Assembly: GCA_038380435.1 (NCBI GenBank)
Contig: JAWZYU010000013.1
Span: forward strand, 64,684,446 to 64,748,445
Length of the DNA: 64,000 nucleotides
DNA from: Ryuthela nishihirai
Lineage: Eukaryota; Arthropoda; Arachnida; Araneae; Heptathelidae
Reading direction: 5' to 3'
The translations under genes were made by a program, and so were the position numbers. Positions 1 to 11,282 of the stretch are shown here, piece by piece; the stretch's first letter is position 1, and the number at the start of each line of letters is the position of its first letter. A model generated the notes under the pieces. The model was given only the letters and a program-made list of their open reading frames with translations, was not told the DNA's origin and did not search any database.

Positions 1-317
1 GTTTCCAACACCTGGTATAGTCTATGCCATGATGTGTTGCTACTGTTGTGAGGGCAAAAGGTGACACACATATCATTAGGTGGGTTCACCCACCATTCAT
101 TAGGTTTTAAAAAAATTAAGGGTTATTGCATTGTTAAATCTATTTTTTCCTTATATTACTGTAAAAAAAGTCTTATTAAAATTAAATGTTTGGAAATTTG
201 TTTAAATTTTGATAAAATTCAGAATTATATTCTGTTTAATTTAGTACATAACATAACCTATTTGTCTTGATTAGTTATTGTTTTTTATTCTAAAGTTAAC
301 TTGTTCATTTGATTTCA
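1..317. other. AT-rich sequence without recognised gene
   Basis: AT-rich DNA. The only open frame (61-270, 69 aa) has low-complexity composition and no recognisable motif. I see no transposon signature before the dispersed repeat that begins near 318. Confidence 0.5.
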
Positions 318-736
318 GCATAGTTGGCAGAAAGCTTTCTTATAGTATAGAGAAAATAATTTAGAAGAGAGTAATTTTCTTGTTGATGTAAAAATTAATT
401 TTCCTATTATTCAGAAAGAAATTTCCTTCCTAGTTATGTATAATTATTTCGGTCTTTTTTCAAATAAAATTTTATTTGCATTACAGGTGCATTTTTTTTC
501 ATGCAACTCTAAAAATTCCTTATTGCACTTTATCTTGTCATTCTCTTTGTTAAATATTTTATTTTCATAAAATCCAAAATTAGTGATTAATTTGGCATAT
601 TACCTGACATAATTCATTTCATTAGGTATTTGGCACAAATATTCTAAAGTTAATTTCTTTTGGTTGATCACAGTGAAAAACTAGCTTGCTCTGTGGTTTC
701 AAGAACATTTTTCAGGCTTGGCACTGGAAGGGTTAA
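318..736 (-). repeat. TTAA-ended dispersed repeat, copy 1
   Basis: This AT-rich block matches, on the opposite strand, repeats at 15965-16611 and 61802-62345, and on the same strand one at 41865-42320. It ends in GGCACTGGAAGGGTTAA, with TTAA at 733-736. Read inward from the TTAA the end is CCCTTCCAGTGCCAAGCC. TTAA plus a CCC-type end is characteristic of piggyBac-class target sites and termini, so I read this as a non-autonomous piggyBac-like element; no transposase is present. The other terminus is not clear. Confidence 0.5.
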
Positions 737-967
737 CTGATCTCATTCTTTCTCAATTCTGGTAGTAAACAAACCACAATTGTCATAATGACTAGGTAGC
801 CTATCATGGATATGCTTTGGCTACATATGGGTCTTTCAGTATTAAATGTAATTCTCTTAACTTTAGCACAACAGTTCCAGGGGCATGCCACCCTCCCAAA
901 AAATATAGTAAGGTTAATTGAGGAAAAAAAGTTATTAAACTTATTAATAATAACTTAAAATTCTCTG
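737..967. other. Unique AT-rich spacer
   Basis: No gene or repeat recognised between the TTAA-ended repeat and the Penelope-like fragment. Confidence 0.4.
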
Positions 968-1567
968 TTGTTGAGCAATATAATTATTCAAACTATTAGC
1001 ATGTTAAAAGTTTTTAGAAATGGGAACAGAAGAGATTTGGCTCTCCTCCCAATCACCGACTTCCAACACACGACTTTTGCCGGACCTATATCTTACATTT
1101 CTATCCTATCTGAATCAGTCTGCAAATTACTCAGAGGCCAAAATATCAAAATTGCTTTCAGCCCAGTTCGAAATCTAAAGAAAATAATCAAAAGCGACAA
1201 AGACTAATTTATCCTACTTCAAAAATTGGGCATATACCAATTTCTGCTACATTTGCCAGATAATTCCATTGCCTACTACATCGGAAAAACCATACGTTCT
1301 CTACAAGAGAGGTTCGCAGAGCATCAAACAGACGTCAGTCAAAGCAAGCTAACGATGGCTGCTGTTGAGTTAGCAGTATAACACACAGCAATAATAGACT
1401 GGGAGCATGCCACACTGTTTGTACGTGCATCCACTTTTTACAGAACCATATTCCATTGGGCTATTGAAATAATGACCTCACCTGTCCCCACCTGCAACCG
1501 AGACACTGGAATCACCCTTCACGACATATGGAAAGAAGCTCTAAACTGCTCTAATATCACCACATAG
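968..1567 (+). pseudogene. Penelope-like element fragment with GIY-YIG endonuclease
   Basis: The first open frame (968-1207) reads like the connector after a Penelope-like reverse transcriptase (LSESVCKLLRGQNIKIAFSP). After a frame change, 1240-1340 encodes AYYIGKTIRSLQERFAEH, the GIY-YIG nuclease core with the AYYIG form of the motif, its conserved Arg and the following ERFxEH segment. Downstream (1385-1567) WEHATLFVRASTFYRTIFHW and a final NRDTGITLHDIW segment match the usual C-terminal layout, ending in TAG near 1567. The reverse transcriptase itself is missing, so this is a 5'-truncated, frame-broken 3' part. Penelope-like elements are the only common retroelements carrying this nuclease, so the class call is fairly firm; the subfamily is not. 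Confidence 0.7.
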
Positions 1568-1847
1568 TGTCACTTCAATGAAGACAGAGCACTATCCTTG
1601 CTCTGAAAAGCATTTGCTTCTAAAAGCTTTATGCTATGCAAATAGTCTGAACGATAAACTACAAAATTTTATTGCTCAATGACAGAAAACTTTGTTATTA
1701 TTAATATATTATTGAGCAAGAAAGTCCTTTAATTGTGTATTAAACTTATATATATATATTCATGCAAATTACAAAAAAATTTTAAAGACACCTAAAACAG
1801 TGGAGAAATGTTATATTATATACAACCAAAATCCAGTCTTTTGCTGA

Positions 1848-1878
1848 CCCCCCCCCCCATACACACACACACACACAC
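1848..1878. repeat. C11 homopolymer followed by (AC)n microsatellite
   Basis: Eleven C residues (1848-1858), then AT, then about nine AC dinucleotides (1861-1878). The surrounding 1568-1904 stretch holds no recognised gene. Confidence 0.85.
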
Positions 1879-1904
1879 CACCAACAACACCAACTTTACT
1901 TTTT

Positions 1905-2568
1905 TCCAGTTCAACTAAGCTTGCCCCACTCCTAATTTTTTTCTAGCACCAGTCTTCATCAGACCCAATTTCAGCTTCCCTATAAGACCTGGTGTCCCTA
2001 ACAAGATTAGTCTATTTCCTGTTAATTAACAAATAATCTATCATATTCCTGTACAGCCCATCAGGTGAAAATAACATGTGTTTATAAATGTCCCAGTGTT
2101 TGTAGTAGTGTTAGTTATTCTCAAACCATTAAGTTTATTTATCTGTAGGAAACATTCCCTATTGCAACTACAAATGTAAAAATTGTCTATCACCCCTGCC
2201 AAAAATTCAGTGAATACCAATTTTAGCATTGAAGTCATCTAGCATAAGATAAATATCTCCTTTCTTGATAAAATTCAAAAAAGCCTGAAGTTGTTGGTAA
2301 AACCTATCTTTCTCGTTATCATTAGAGTCCTCTTTAGGGGCATATCAACAAATAACATTAAAGTTTTCAATCTTAGTTTTAGATTAGCTATAAGAACACT
2401 TTCATTAATGAAGTCATATCCTAGAAGAGCATCACTGGCATGTCTGCTGAGAAGCAAACCTATGCCTTGGAGATGTTTTCCATCTTCCCTCCCCGAAAAA
2501 GAAAAGTTTTAAATTATATTGAAGCATCTGATCTTATTTATCTTGTCTCTTGGAAACCCAGAATATCT
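1905..2568 (-). pseudogene. RTE-like LINE fragment, endonuclease part, reversed
   Basis: Read on the minus strand this corresponds to the endonuclease region of the intact element at 17090-20671, from the ETRW motif region through the GDFN region to just past the SDH region (about element positions 17870-18540). Stops and frameshifts occur throughout; the longest frames are 60-65 aa. It ends near 2568, where a plus-strand piece of the same family begins. The two pieces overlap in element coordinates, so they are not a simple 5' inversion of one insertion. Confidence 0.75.
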
Positions 2569-3409
2569 AGGTACATTTATAAACCCACAAGTGTCTTTCA
2601 GCTGATGGATTTGATAAGAATATCATAGATTATTTATTAACAGAAAATGCTGAAATGGGATCTGACCATTATCTTGTTAAAAGTGCCTTGCAACATAAAC
2701 TTAGGAAAGTGTTGTGTTACAATTAAAAAAATTATATTTAACACTGAAGCTCTAAACCTATTATGAATATTGATAATTATTGTTTATTACGAACAAAATT
2801 TTCTAATAATATTAATAAAATCACATTATTTAAAAGTGTTTGGATATACATATAACTGATGTAAAAGACCCAGTTATAGCCAAAGCTTACCATGATTATG
2901 ATATTTAGTCATTATGACAATTGTGATTTTCCTGCTACTGAAACAAGAATGGGGCCTTTTTAAACAGGCTTTTCTTGAAACTAACAATACACTTTTGGGT
3001 AAAAGTTGCTGATGAGACAACGTTATTTTAGTGATAAGGCTAAGGAGCTTATTTCTGAAAGAAGGAATTGATGGAAAAATGTGAATTAACACCCTAGTAA
3101 TTCTAACAGAAAGCATTACAAAGACCTTAATAAACATGTAAAGGATCAATTAACAGCTGATAAGAATTTTTGGTTTAACAGCTTGCGTGGCAAAACAAGA
3201 AGCAGCTAGACAGCACAACAGTAGAGAGTTGTACTAGATAGTTAATGTTTTGTGGTAGGGAACAGGCTGGCATACAGGGATTGAGGTATAAACATGGTAA
3301 GCTGCTGAAGGCAAGGATTCTATCAAGGTTAAGTGGGCCAAACATTTCAATTATGTTCTAAACAGTGTGGTAGTTCTACTTCCATTATTTGTAATGAATA
3401 TAGATGCCC
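2569..3409 (+). pseudogene. RTE-like LINE fragment, linker region
   Basis: Plus-strand homology to the intact element from the end of the endonuclease (IDYILINS, GSDHYLV region) through the linker to just before the reverse transcriptase (about element positions 18345-19110). Many stops are present and an AT-rich stretch interrupts it near 2760-2870. It breaks off near 3409 and is replaced by Tc1-like sequence. Confidence 0.7.
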
Positions 3410-3625
3410 GTGTACACAATGCTAACGTCTCCAGACAATGGTTGCAACATGTTCAAGTATTGCCATGGCCAGCAAGATCTCCAGATTTATCCCCAATAGA
3501 AAATCTGTGGACCACATTGGACGACATGTGCAAACCTCTCACTGGCCGGTGTGAAATCTCGATGAATTATGGGAGCAAGTCAATGCTGCTTGGTGTGTAA
3601 TTCCTCATGACTATATCCGTCGACT
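3410..3625 (+). pseudogene. Tc1-like transposase C-terminal fragment
   Basis: The frame from about 3400 encodes WPARSPDLSPIENLW, the hallmark segment before the last acidic residue of Tc1-type DDE transposases, here with the final E of IENLW present. Only the last third of a transposase is visible, with no terminal inverted repeats. It differs from the other Tc1-like copies in the window. Confidence 0.65.
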
Positions 3626-4290
3626 ATGTCCATATGGTTTATTACTGTTCACTGCAGTGCTATCTCCTACTAAGGCAGTCACATTGTGCTGCATTATCTC
3701 ATCTTCTAACTGCTGTAAGTGGCTGCAAATCAAATCATGGTATGCCAATATGTATTGCTATGTGTGTGCTACATTTCATCCCTATCCCCTCACTCCTTCT
3801 GGGTGGGGCAATTTCAATGTTGTGCAGTGTATGTTATAAATATTACTTTGGGGCATTTCTTTCCTTCAAACCATTATTTCTCTCTGTCCATAGTGTTGCT
3901 GACTGCAACTCTGTTTTTGATTGACAGGAGGTAACTGGCATGAACAAGGTCACCAGCCACTTATGTCATCATCAATATCATTGCACGACCACTGTATGTA
4001 AATGTGGCTTTAAGCGCAATGTTGGCATGTGCCACATTTGTCTTTAAGCCAATGTGAGGCTGCGATAGTTGGAGAAAGTTGTTGGAGTTGTTGGAGAAGA
4101 AAATGGTGCTCCAATCAGTATCAGTTGCTGAGAATTTGGGTGCAGCTACCTAATTAGAATTATCTGTGAGTGTGATAGAAATTTTAAAATGAATTTGCAG
4201 TTCAGGAAATAAATGCTGAATACTGAGTTCAGTAATAAATGAGTCCAGATATTTAAATTAGGCATCTAATGCTTGGATTATATATTTATA
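3626..4290. other. Region without recognised gene
   Basis: Somewhat more GC-rich than its surroundings. Open frames of 60-105 aa in several overlapping frames have no recognisable domain. A short GTTGGAG-type iteration occurs near 4068-4100. Confidence 0.3.
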
Positions 4291-4439
4291 TACACTGAGA
4301 AGCCAGTTTATTGGGTACACCACTCCTCGTCACATAATGGTTCATTCCAACACATAATACGTCACATAACCATAGTATGCGGTTTAAATTAGGCACACCA
4401 GCTATTTGAGCATCAGTAAGAGTTGGATTGAATATCAGA

Positions 4440-5435
4440 ATGGGCAAAATGAGTATCTGTGACTTTGAACATGGCATGACAGTTGGTGCTAGACATGCCG
4501 GTTGTAGCATCTTCCAAATGGTCTTCCTCCTGGACTTTTCACACACACCCATTTCAAGGGTTTACCGAGAATGATGCAGAAACGAAAAATCACCAGTTAT
4601 CAGCAATCCTATGGATGAAAACAGCTTGTGCATCAGAGGGGCCAAAGGAGACTGGAGATAATCGGGAAAGCAAACAGACGGACCACAATCACATCAGGCA
4701 AATCACAGCTGAATTAAACATTGGTGTGCAGAAGGTCATCACTCAATGCACCACATATTGGACCTTGTCATTAATGGGTTACAACAGCTGCCGACCATGT
4801 CAAGTGCTGATATTGTCAATGAAGAACATGAAAGTGCATCTCCAGTGGGCACAGGAGCATTGACACTGGACTATCGAGGACTGGAAAAAGGTAGCCTGGT
4901 CAGATGAATCAAGGTTCCTTTTGCATTATGCTGATGGATCAGAATTTGGTGAAAGCAATATGAGTCCATGGAGTCATCTTGGTTGTTGTCAACAGTACAG
5001 GCTGGTGGTGGCAGTGTGATGGTATGGGAAATGTTTTCCTGGCACATATTAAACCCCCTGATATCCATCGAAGGACATCTGAATGGCACAGCATATTTGA
5101 ACATCGCTACTAACCAAGTTCATTTCTTCATGGATACAGTTTATTCCGACTTGGAGGGACATGTTCAGTAAGATAATGCACCTGCTCACAAGGCATGTAT
5201 TGTCATCGAATGGTTCCAGAAACATGCCAACAAATTTTCCTTGCTTCATTGGCTTGCACAGTTCCCAGATTTAAACCCCATTGAGTATCTTTGGGATGAG
5301 GTGGTAAGAGCTGTTCGCAGCAAAATTGTGCAGCCGTCCAATTTGCAGCAACTGTATGACACAGTCATTTCTGCAGTGTGTACAATGCATCCAGTATCTT
5401 GTAAGTTCCATGCCCTGATGATTTGCACATGATGA
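4440..5435 (+). pseudogene. Tc1-like transposase, broken
   Basis: Pieces in different frames give the expected order: an N-terminal helix-turn-helix region near 4450-4560, a central DDE region near 4880-5180 with residues such as DESRF, GGGSVMVW and FMDTVYSDLEGH, and a final LAQFPDLNPIEYLWDEV at about 5250-5300. FPDLNPIE is the conserved block before the last catalytic acid. Stops and frameshifts separate the blocks, so no functional protein is expected. The 3' end runs into a tandem duplication. Confidence 0.75.
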
Positions 5436-5574
5436 GCTGTTCAATTTGCAGCAACTGCAAGACACAGTCAATTCTGCAGGATACACAATGCACAGTATCT
5501 TGTAAGTTCCATGCCCCGATGATTTGCACATGATGAGCATCTTTGATGAGCTGTCCAATTTGCAGCAACTACAC
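5332..5574 (+). repeat. About 110-bp tandem repeat inside the Tc1-like element
   Basis: The unit CAATTTGCAGCAACTG...CAGTATCTTGTAAGTTCCATGCC...GATTTGCACATGATGAG occurs at about 5332-5441 and 5441-5554. A third copy starts at 5554 and is cut at 5574 by the hAT insertion; its remainder resumes at 8246-8310. The repeat covers the transposase C-terminal coding end, so it arose within the element before the hAT arrived. Confidence 0.85.
5567..5574. repeat. hAT target site duplication, left copy
   Basis: AACTACAC directly precedes the hAT terminus CAGGTGTCGGCAACC and recurs exactly at 8238-8245 after the other terminus. Eight bp is the hAT-class duplication length. Confidence 0.95.
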
Positions 5575-5827
5575 CAGGTGTCGGCAACCTATGACCCGCG
5601 GGTCACCAAGTGACCCATTTGATAATTTCAAGTGACCCACTTGAGTTCCGCAAATAAAGTATAATATATAAAAATAAATTATAAAACATAAACATGAAAC
5701 AAACACTTTGAGAAAGTATAAATAATAACATTAACATTTTGGTTGGATTACAAAGTTGCAGAAATGAACATAGGCGGAATACAGCGACATTGTCCGAACG
5801 AATTTCATCATTACTCGACGAGTGATG

Positions 5828-6015
5828 ATTATTCACATTAAAGACAAAGTTGATGTAAACAATAGCAGATGTGTGATCAGCACGTGATCGGGGCTCCTAT
5901 TGGTCGGCTGGGCTCTCTGACTGCATGCCACCTGCAGCCAACAAATAGGAGCCCTGTCCACCTGCTGATCACGCATCTATTCTTATCTACGTTTACTTCG
6001 TCTTTAATGTGAATA
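5828..6015. repeat. Imperfect palindrome in hAT 5' region
   Basis: The left arm begins TTATTCACATTAAAGAC (about 5828) and the right arm ends in its complement GTCTTTAATGTGAATAA (about 6015). Further in, GTGATCAGCACGTG pairs with CACCTGCTGATCAC and GGGGCTCCTATTGG with CAAATAGGAGCCC. Arms are roughly 85-90 bp with mismatches around a short loop near 5920. It sits 60 bp before the transposase ATG, where the promoter or subterminal transposase sites would be. Confidence 0.8.
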
Positions 6016-6075
6016 ACAGTAGTTCAGAAGCGTGAGAACAGTTACCTAAGCGAAATAATTATTATTTTCATTACC

Positions 6076-7940
6076 ATGGACAAACAAAAAGCAAAAAAGA
6101 GATTATTTCAAGATGTGTGGACTGAAAAGTATGGATGTATGGAAAATGGTGACAAATTCATATGTACTTTATGTACAGATATAATTACCACCAGGACTTA
6201 CAATATTGAGCAACACTTTTCTTCAAAACATAAAAATGTGAGTGAAATGCAAAATGATGAAAAATATGAATACATTGCTAAACGTGTATTAAATTATGGT
6301 AAACAAAATAAATTTTTGAAGAGATTTGTTACCAGCCACAATTATGCTACATCTGCCAGTTTTATTGCAACTCTTAGTATTGGTACCAACGGAAAACCGT
6401 TTACAGACGGCGAATTTTTAAGAAATGCATTCATAAATTGTTCCGAACACACTTATTCAATGACTTCGCAAATAAAAAATAAATAATTGACAGAATTAAA
6501 GAAATGCCATTGTCGGCCAGAACAGTTGAGCGTCACATGGAAGATATGGCAAAAAACATTGACGCACAGGTCAAAAATGATTTGTTATCTAGTGACGTAA
6601 TTAGCATTGCACTCGATGAAAGTACCGATGTAAATAGTATGGCTAGGCTGGCAATTATTATTAGATTTGCATCAATAAATAGTTCAAACGTCAATGAAGA
6701 ACTATGCGTTCTCGCTTCAATGAATGACACGACCAAAGGCATTGATATTTTCCGTCAAGTACAAGAGTTTACAAATTTCAAAAATGGGAAAATATTGGAT
6801 TTAAAAAGTAAATTGTTTTCCATAAAAACTGATGGTGCTCCAGCTATGAGAGGAAAAAATGTTGGATTTGTGAAACTAATGGAAAATGAACTTGGCCGCC
6901 CACTTTTATCATTCCATTGTATCATACATGAAGAAATTTTATTTGCAAAGGCATCTACGCAACAACTTAAGGATGTAATGGAAAAGGTTGTTAAGATTGT
7001 AAACATAATAGTAGCACGATCTGCATTAACACACAGGCGCTTCAGAGCTATTTTGGAGGAAATTGAATCGGAATATGGAGATTTACTGTTACATGCTGAA
7101 GTACGATGGTTAAGTCGAGGCAAAGTTCTTAATAGATTTGTAGAGTGCTTTGATGATATACAAATATTTCTTTACGAAATTGGTGAAAATGATCTCGAGC
7201 TCAATGATAAACAATGGGTTTTAATAACTGTATATATATTGTTCTTAACAGATGTAATTAACCATTATAATGATTTCAATGCACGACTCCAAGGAAATAA
7301 CCACACAATTTTGAAAATGTACGAGGAATGGAAGAGTTTTTGTTCGAAATTAATATTATTTGAAACTGACATAAAAACTAAAATATTTCCTTTCTTTCCC
7401 TTACTAAAAAGGCAACATGAGAAAGAAAATATAAATGAAAGCAATCTAAATATATTCGAAAGTTGTATTTTGAAGATTAAAAGTGAATTTGAAAGTAGAT
7501 TTCAAAGTTCTAAGAAGCACGGCGAAATGTTTACATTTATAATAAAGCCCGACGAAATAGAGGAAAATGTTTCAGATTTGTAGTATTTTGAATATCTTAA
7601 AATTAATAATTTAAGTTTAGAAATGATTGATTTTAAAAGTTCATCGTTGTGGACGGACAAATTCAAGACATTGCGCAAAGATTTAGAAAACACGGAAGAT
7701 AATCAACTTCTCATGACATCATCGTATTGGGCATCACTTCCTACGAAGTTCTCATCTTTGAAAAAAATTGGCTTTGCCATTTTGTCCGCGTTCGATTCTA
7801 CCTATAAATGTGAAAAAATATTTTCACACCTGAAATTTATTTTAAGTAAGAACAGGAGCAGATTAACTACCGAAAATTCGGAAGCTTGTATTCGTCTTAA
7901 GGTGACTAAGTATGAACCAGACTTGACTAAATTGACGTGA
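6076..7940 (+). pseudogene. hAT transposase with N-terminal BED zinc finger, two lesions
   Basis: The first frame (6076-6486) has a BED-type finger, CTLCTDIITTRTYNIEQHF followed by SKH (C-x2-C...H-x4-H spacing). A one-base frameshift in an A-rich run near 6470-6490 separates it from the second frame (6504-7583). That frame carries the hAT core: SIALDESTDVN with the first catalytic Asp, DGAPAMRGKNVGF, FHCIIHEE, and EVRWLSRGKVLNRF. A single in-frame TAG at 7581-7583 precedes the C-terminal part (to 7940), which has SYWASLPTKF, SAFDSTYKCEKIFSHLKFI and KNRSRLTTEN, the hATC dimerisation domain. It resembles the ZBED5/GTF2IRD2-like branch of domesticated hAT proteins, but here it lies within an intact transposon. 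The lesion count is low enough that it may have died recently; a full-length relative elsewhere in the genome is likely. Confidence 0.9.
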
Positions 7941-8389
7941 CAAATTCAGCATCAGGGGAGCCATTGATAACGAAGAGAACGCTTATAAATAAAGTTCATA
8001 AATTATTAATGAACTAAAACTTGAGAATTATATTTGTTTTTATAATAATTAGAATTAGAATTTTTTTTTATGTTTTGAGTTTAAACGCATATTGTAATAG
8101 TTTTCTCAATAAAATTTATCTTATTATTCACTAACGGACTGTTTTAAAATGAAAATACCCATTGACCCGAATTGTCTTTTTAATAGTCACATTTTGGTTG
8201 ATTTTGACCCGCAGCCACAAAAGGTTGCCGACGTCTGAACTACACAATACAGTTATTTCTGCAAGGTGTGCACAATGCATCCAGTATCTTGTAAGTTTCA
8301 TGCCCTGACAATTGGGTTGATCTGAAGGCCAAAGGAGGTGCAATAAGCTACTAGGGGTGTGTACTAATAAACTGGCACCTTAGTGTGTA

Positions 8390-9402
8390 TGTAATAAGAT
8401 GGACCCAACTTCAATCCCTGAATGTATGTTTGCCTTTCATCAGTGAGGTACAAATGTTGCAATTACATCAAAAGAATTTTTTAACATAAATAGTACTAGT
8501 TGGTGAAATTTCTTCGTATATTTTGGTGATGCAACTGACAATTATGCTAAATCTATTAGTTTGACATTGTTACAGAAAGTAATTTTTTTCTCATTATCAA
8601 TTTATTTATTTAACGTCACACTCCATTGGGGTAGTTAGTTACACATTTCTGACCCAAAGGTATTAAGAAAAAAAAAAAACTTAGGATAAATATATAAAAA
8701 TACCATTGAACATTTGCATTAAGATAAATATAATATAGAAACTTAATATATATATGATACAGTTAAATTAAGAAAAATTTTTGAAACAACTCTCATTAGC
8801 TGAGAAAGGAGAAATCTCTCTTAGATATTACAAGTCAAAACCATAACTTAACTTATATTCTTGGGCATAGTTTCCAATCTTTAAGGAAATGAATTTTATT
8901 CATGCATAAGAATTCACCCAGGCTAGATGCCACAATATTTTATCAGTAATTGCAGCAGAGATAAAATGCAGTAAAATATAAATCACTATTTAAATAACCT
9001 TTCATCTTCTATTATCAATTTGTAAAAAAAATCAAAGCAAATCTGTAATTTTTTTAGAATAGCTTACTGATGTTTTCAGAAGGATTTTGGTATGTTTTAA
9101 TTGTGGTAAATAGGTGTATTTCAGAGAGGTTAATGTGAATAAAAAAGATCCTGTTATGCATTATCATTAGTTATGGAATTTAGAAACTCTCTGTAAAGGA
9201 TTCATTATAGTGGTAGAATAGTGTTAATTTGATATATAGTATACAGATCTGTGTGTCATTTTGAAATTAATGTAGGTACATGGATATGATATAGTTAGTA
9301 TTACTCACTAACTACAGTTCCTTGAGTTATAAGATGTTAATGGTATTCTGTAAATTTAAGTTGGTTGTCTGTAATGACAAGAACATTTATTGATTAAAAC
9401 AG
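8390..9402. other. AT-rich sequence without recognised gene
   Basis: No open frame with recognisable domains and no terminal repeats found. Possibly CNOT6 downstream intron or flank. Confidence 0.4.
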
Positions 9403-9734
9403 TTTATTCCAGAAAATCATTAATAAGGGCTAATGATTGAATTATTTAGTCTTGATTGTTTTCTTAACTGTGAAAAGGAAGTGTCTTATTCATGAATCTG
9501 CCTCATTTGGTCTAGGTTGTGTCTGATTGGCTCATTCTGACATGATGATTTGCAACGCAGATCTGTTCCACACTTGAAACCATCAAGATCAAATCAATCT
9601 GTGGGACATTAAGCATAATATGATACACAGTTATATCAGAATAATATGACCACCTACCATACATATACTATGGTAGGTGGTCATATTATTCTGATACGAC
9701 TGTGTATATAGAAGTAGATTTTCTGGAATAAATT
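9403..9734. repeat. Foldback / MITE-like element with 40-bp hairpin
   Basis: The outer inverted repeat TTATTCCAGAAAATC (about 9404-9418) matches the complement of GATTTTCTGGAATAA (about 9718-9732). Within it, 9622-9661 and 9669-9708 form a near-perfect stem: ATATGACCACCTACCATA pairs with TATGGTAGGTGGTCATAT, and pairing extends over about 40 bp with two or three mismatches and a 7-base loop. No coding capacity and no clear target duplication. Confidence 0.7.
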
Positions 9735-11282
9735 ACAGCAACAAGTAAATACTTTTTAAGTCATTACAAGACAACATAAATTTACATATTTTCTTTTGTA
9801 ATAATCAGTACAGCAAATGAGATTTTTGAACTAGAGGTATGGCAATATACAATCAATTCTTTGACAAACTCTTCCCACCCTCACCCTCCAAAAAATTATT
9901 TACTCAATACAACCCTCAAAAGTAGCAGGCAGCAGCCAAAGCAGAGGGTAGCATACCTGTTTATTTGTTTTTGTTTTTTCCTTTTAGTTTTTCTACAGCT
10001 AGTTTTTTCTTCGGAGCTAGTGGGATGCACCCTATCATGTCTCACCCCAATTCCACCACTGGTAATAATACTAACTCAACCAAATGTAAAATTACACAAT
10101 CCTGTATGAATCCTATTCATACCCTCACATTAACTCAAATCCCAAGAGACAGCAGTGTTTATGTTTGATTCATAAAAATCTCAAATTATACTTAAAAATG
10201 GTTTATTTTCAGAACAATTAAAATTGTTTCTACAGTAAATGAGTTGGTAGAAGCACCAAATACCAACACAGGAGGACTAGTCCAGGTTAACTAACCCTCT
10301 TGTGCAGACGTTCACTAATCTAGTATTAATAGCAAATTTCCCATTGAAGCTCAGTAGGTCCTGTGTATACAGTATCTCTCTCGGTCCCCCCCCCCCCCCT
10401 GCAACTATGCAAGGGTAAAAATAAAAATGGCTTTAAATTAAACTGGTTTTGTTATTACTTGAGACTTGAATTTTTCAGTGCAATGCAGAATACACAGTGG
10501 AAAGCTGTGTGAAAAATCTGGGAACAATACAATATTTTGATAATTTTACCTAATGTGAAATTTGGATACAACATGCATGAGAAATTGTGTAATAAATATT
10601 ACAAATGAATGAATTATATATATATACATATACACTAAGTGAAAAAATTTGCAATGCAGTCCCTTCCACTTCTGAACATGAAGACACCCATATAACGTAA
10701 GCCAGAGATGTGCGCCTGGTGGGTGGTGGGCAAGGGGTGCAGATTCCAACCCCCCCCCCCCATAAAAAAATCTGGTCTTCTTGTCTACATGTTTTGAAAT
10801 CCAAAACCATTGTCTTTGTAAAATTTTGGCACCATAGTTTATGTCCGACACTAAAAAAATAGATTTAAAAAAAAAACTATAAAATTTTATTCCATATAAA
10901 ATATCATTCTAAACTTTCCTGTCTGGTGTAATCCTTTAAACTAAATTCTCAGACATCATCCCCACTCCAGAGGCTAAATTCTCAATCCCCCTCCCAAACT
11001 AAATTATCTGACTCCCCCCCCCCTTCCTAGTTATGTCATGCCTGACATAATGCACAACACATATGAACATTTTATTACATGTGTGTGTGTGTGTATATAT
11101 ATATAAATGTATGTGTGTCTTATTTTTCAAGCTGATCGTGTCCCTTTTGTCACTGAGGGCAGATTCAGGGTTAGTGGAGGAAAATAGTAGATGTAGTACA
11201 CTACCATCTGAGCCATCACCTCTCCTACCTAGTTCGTTTCTCGGTAAACAAAAATATACTGGTACCATATTTAGAAACTCAT
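9735..11282. other. Repeat-poor spacer with homopolymer tracts
   Basis: No recognised gene. It contains poly-C tracts near 10387-10399, 10750-10761 and 11015-11023, and a (GT)n-(AT)n microsatellite near 11080-11105. Open frames up to 101 aa on the minus strand (10546-10851) read through the poly-C tract as poly-Gly and look fortuitous. Confidence 0.45.
11080..11106. repeat. (GT)n(AT)n microsatellite
   Basis: About eight GT dinucleotides followed by AT dinucleotides. Confidence 0.85.

Larger units (their letters stand above)
5575..8237 (+). mobile_element. hAT-superfamily DNA transposon, near complete
   Basis: A 2663-bp element bounded by 15-bp terminal inverted repeats (CAGGTGTCGGCAACC left; CAGACGTCGGCAACC on the opposite strand right; two mismatches) and a perfect 8-bp target duplication. 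It carries a BED-finger plus hAT transposase reading frame with only two obvious lesions. The 5' region holds a large inverted repeat (5828-6015). The intact ends and duplication imply a fairly recent insertion into the older Tc1-like element. Confidence 0.95.
4291..8389 (+). mobile_element. Tc1-like DNA transposon split by a hAT insertion
   Basis: The ends are inverted copies: TACACTGAGAAGCCAGTTTA at the left and, on the opposite strand at the right, TACACACTAAGGTGCCAGTT, both followed by a TTATTxGxTACACC-like stretch. Both ends lie next to TA dinucleotides, as expected for Tc1/mariner. Without the 2663-bp hAT inserted at 5575-8237 the element would be about 1.4 kb, normal for the class. Confidence 0.8.

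Noticed and set aside
10546..10851. Minus-strand ORF of 101 aa.
   Set aside because: Runs through a poly-C tract as poly-Gly, with low-complexity ends and no family motif.
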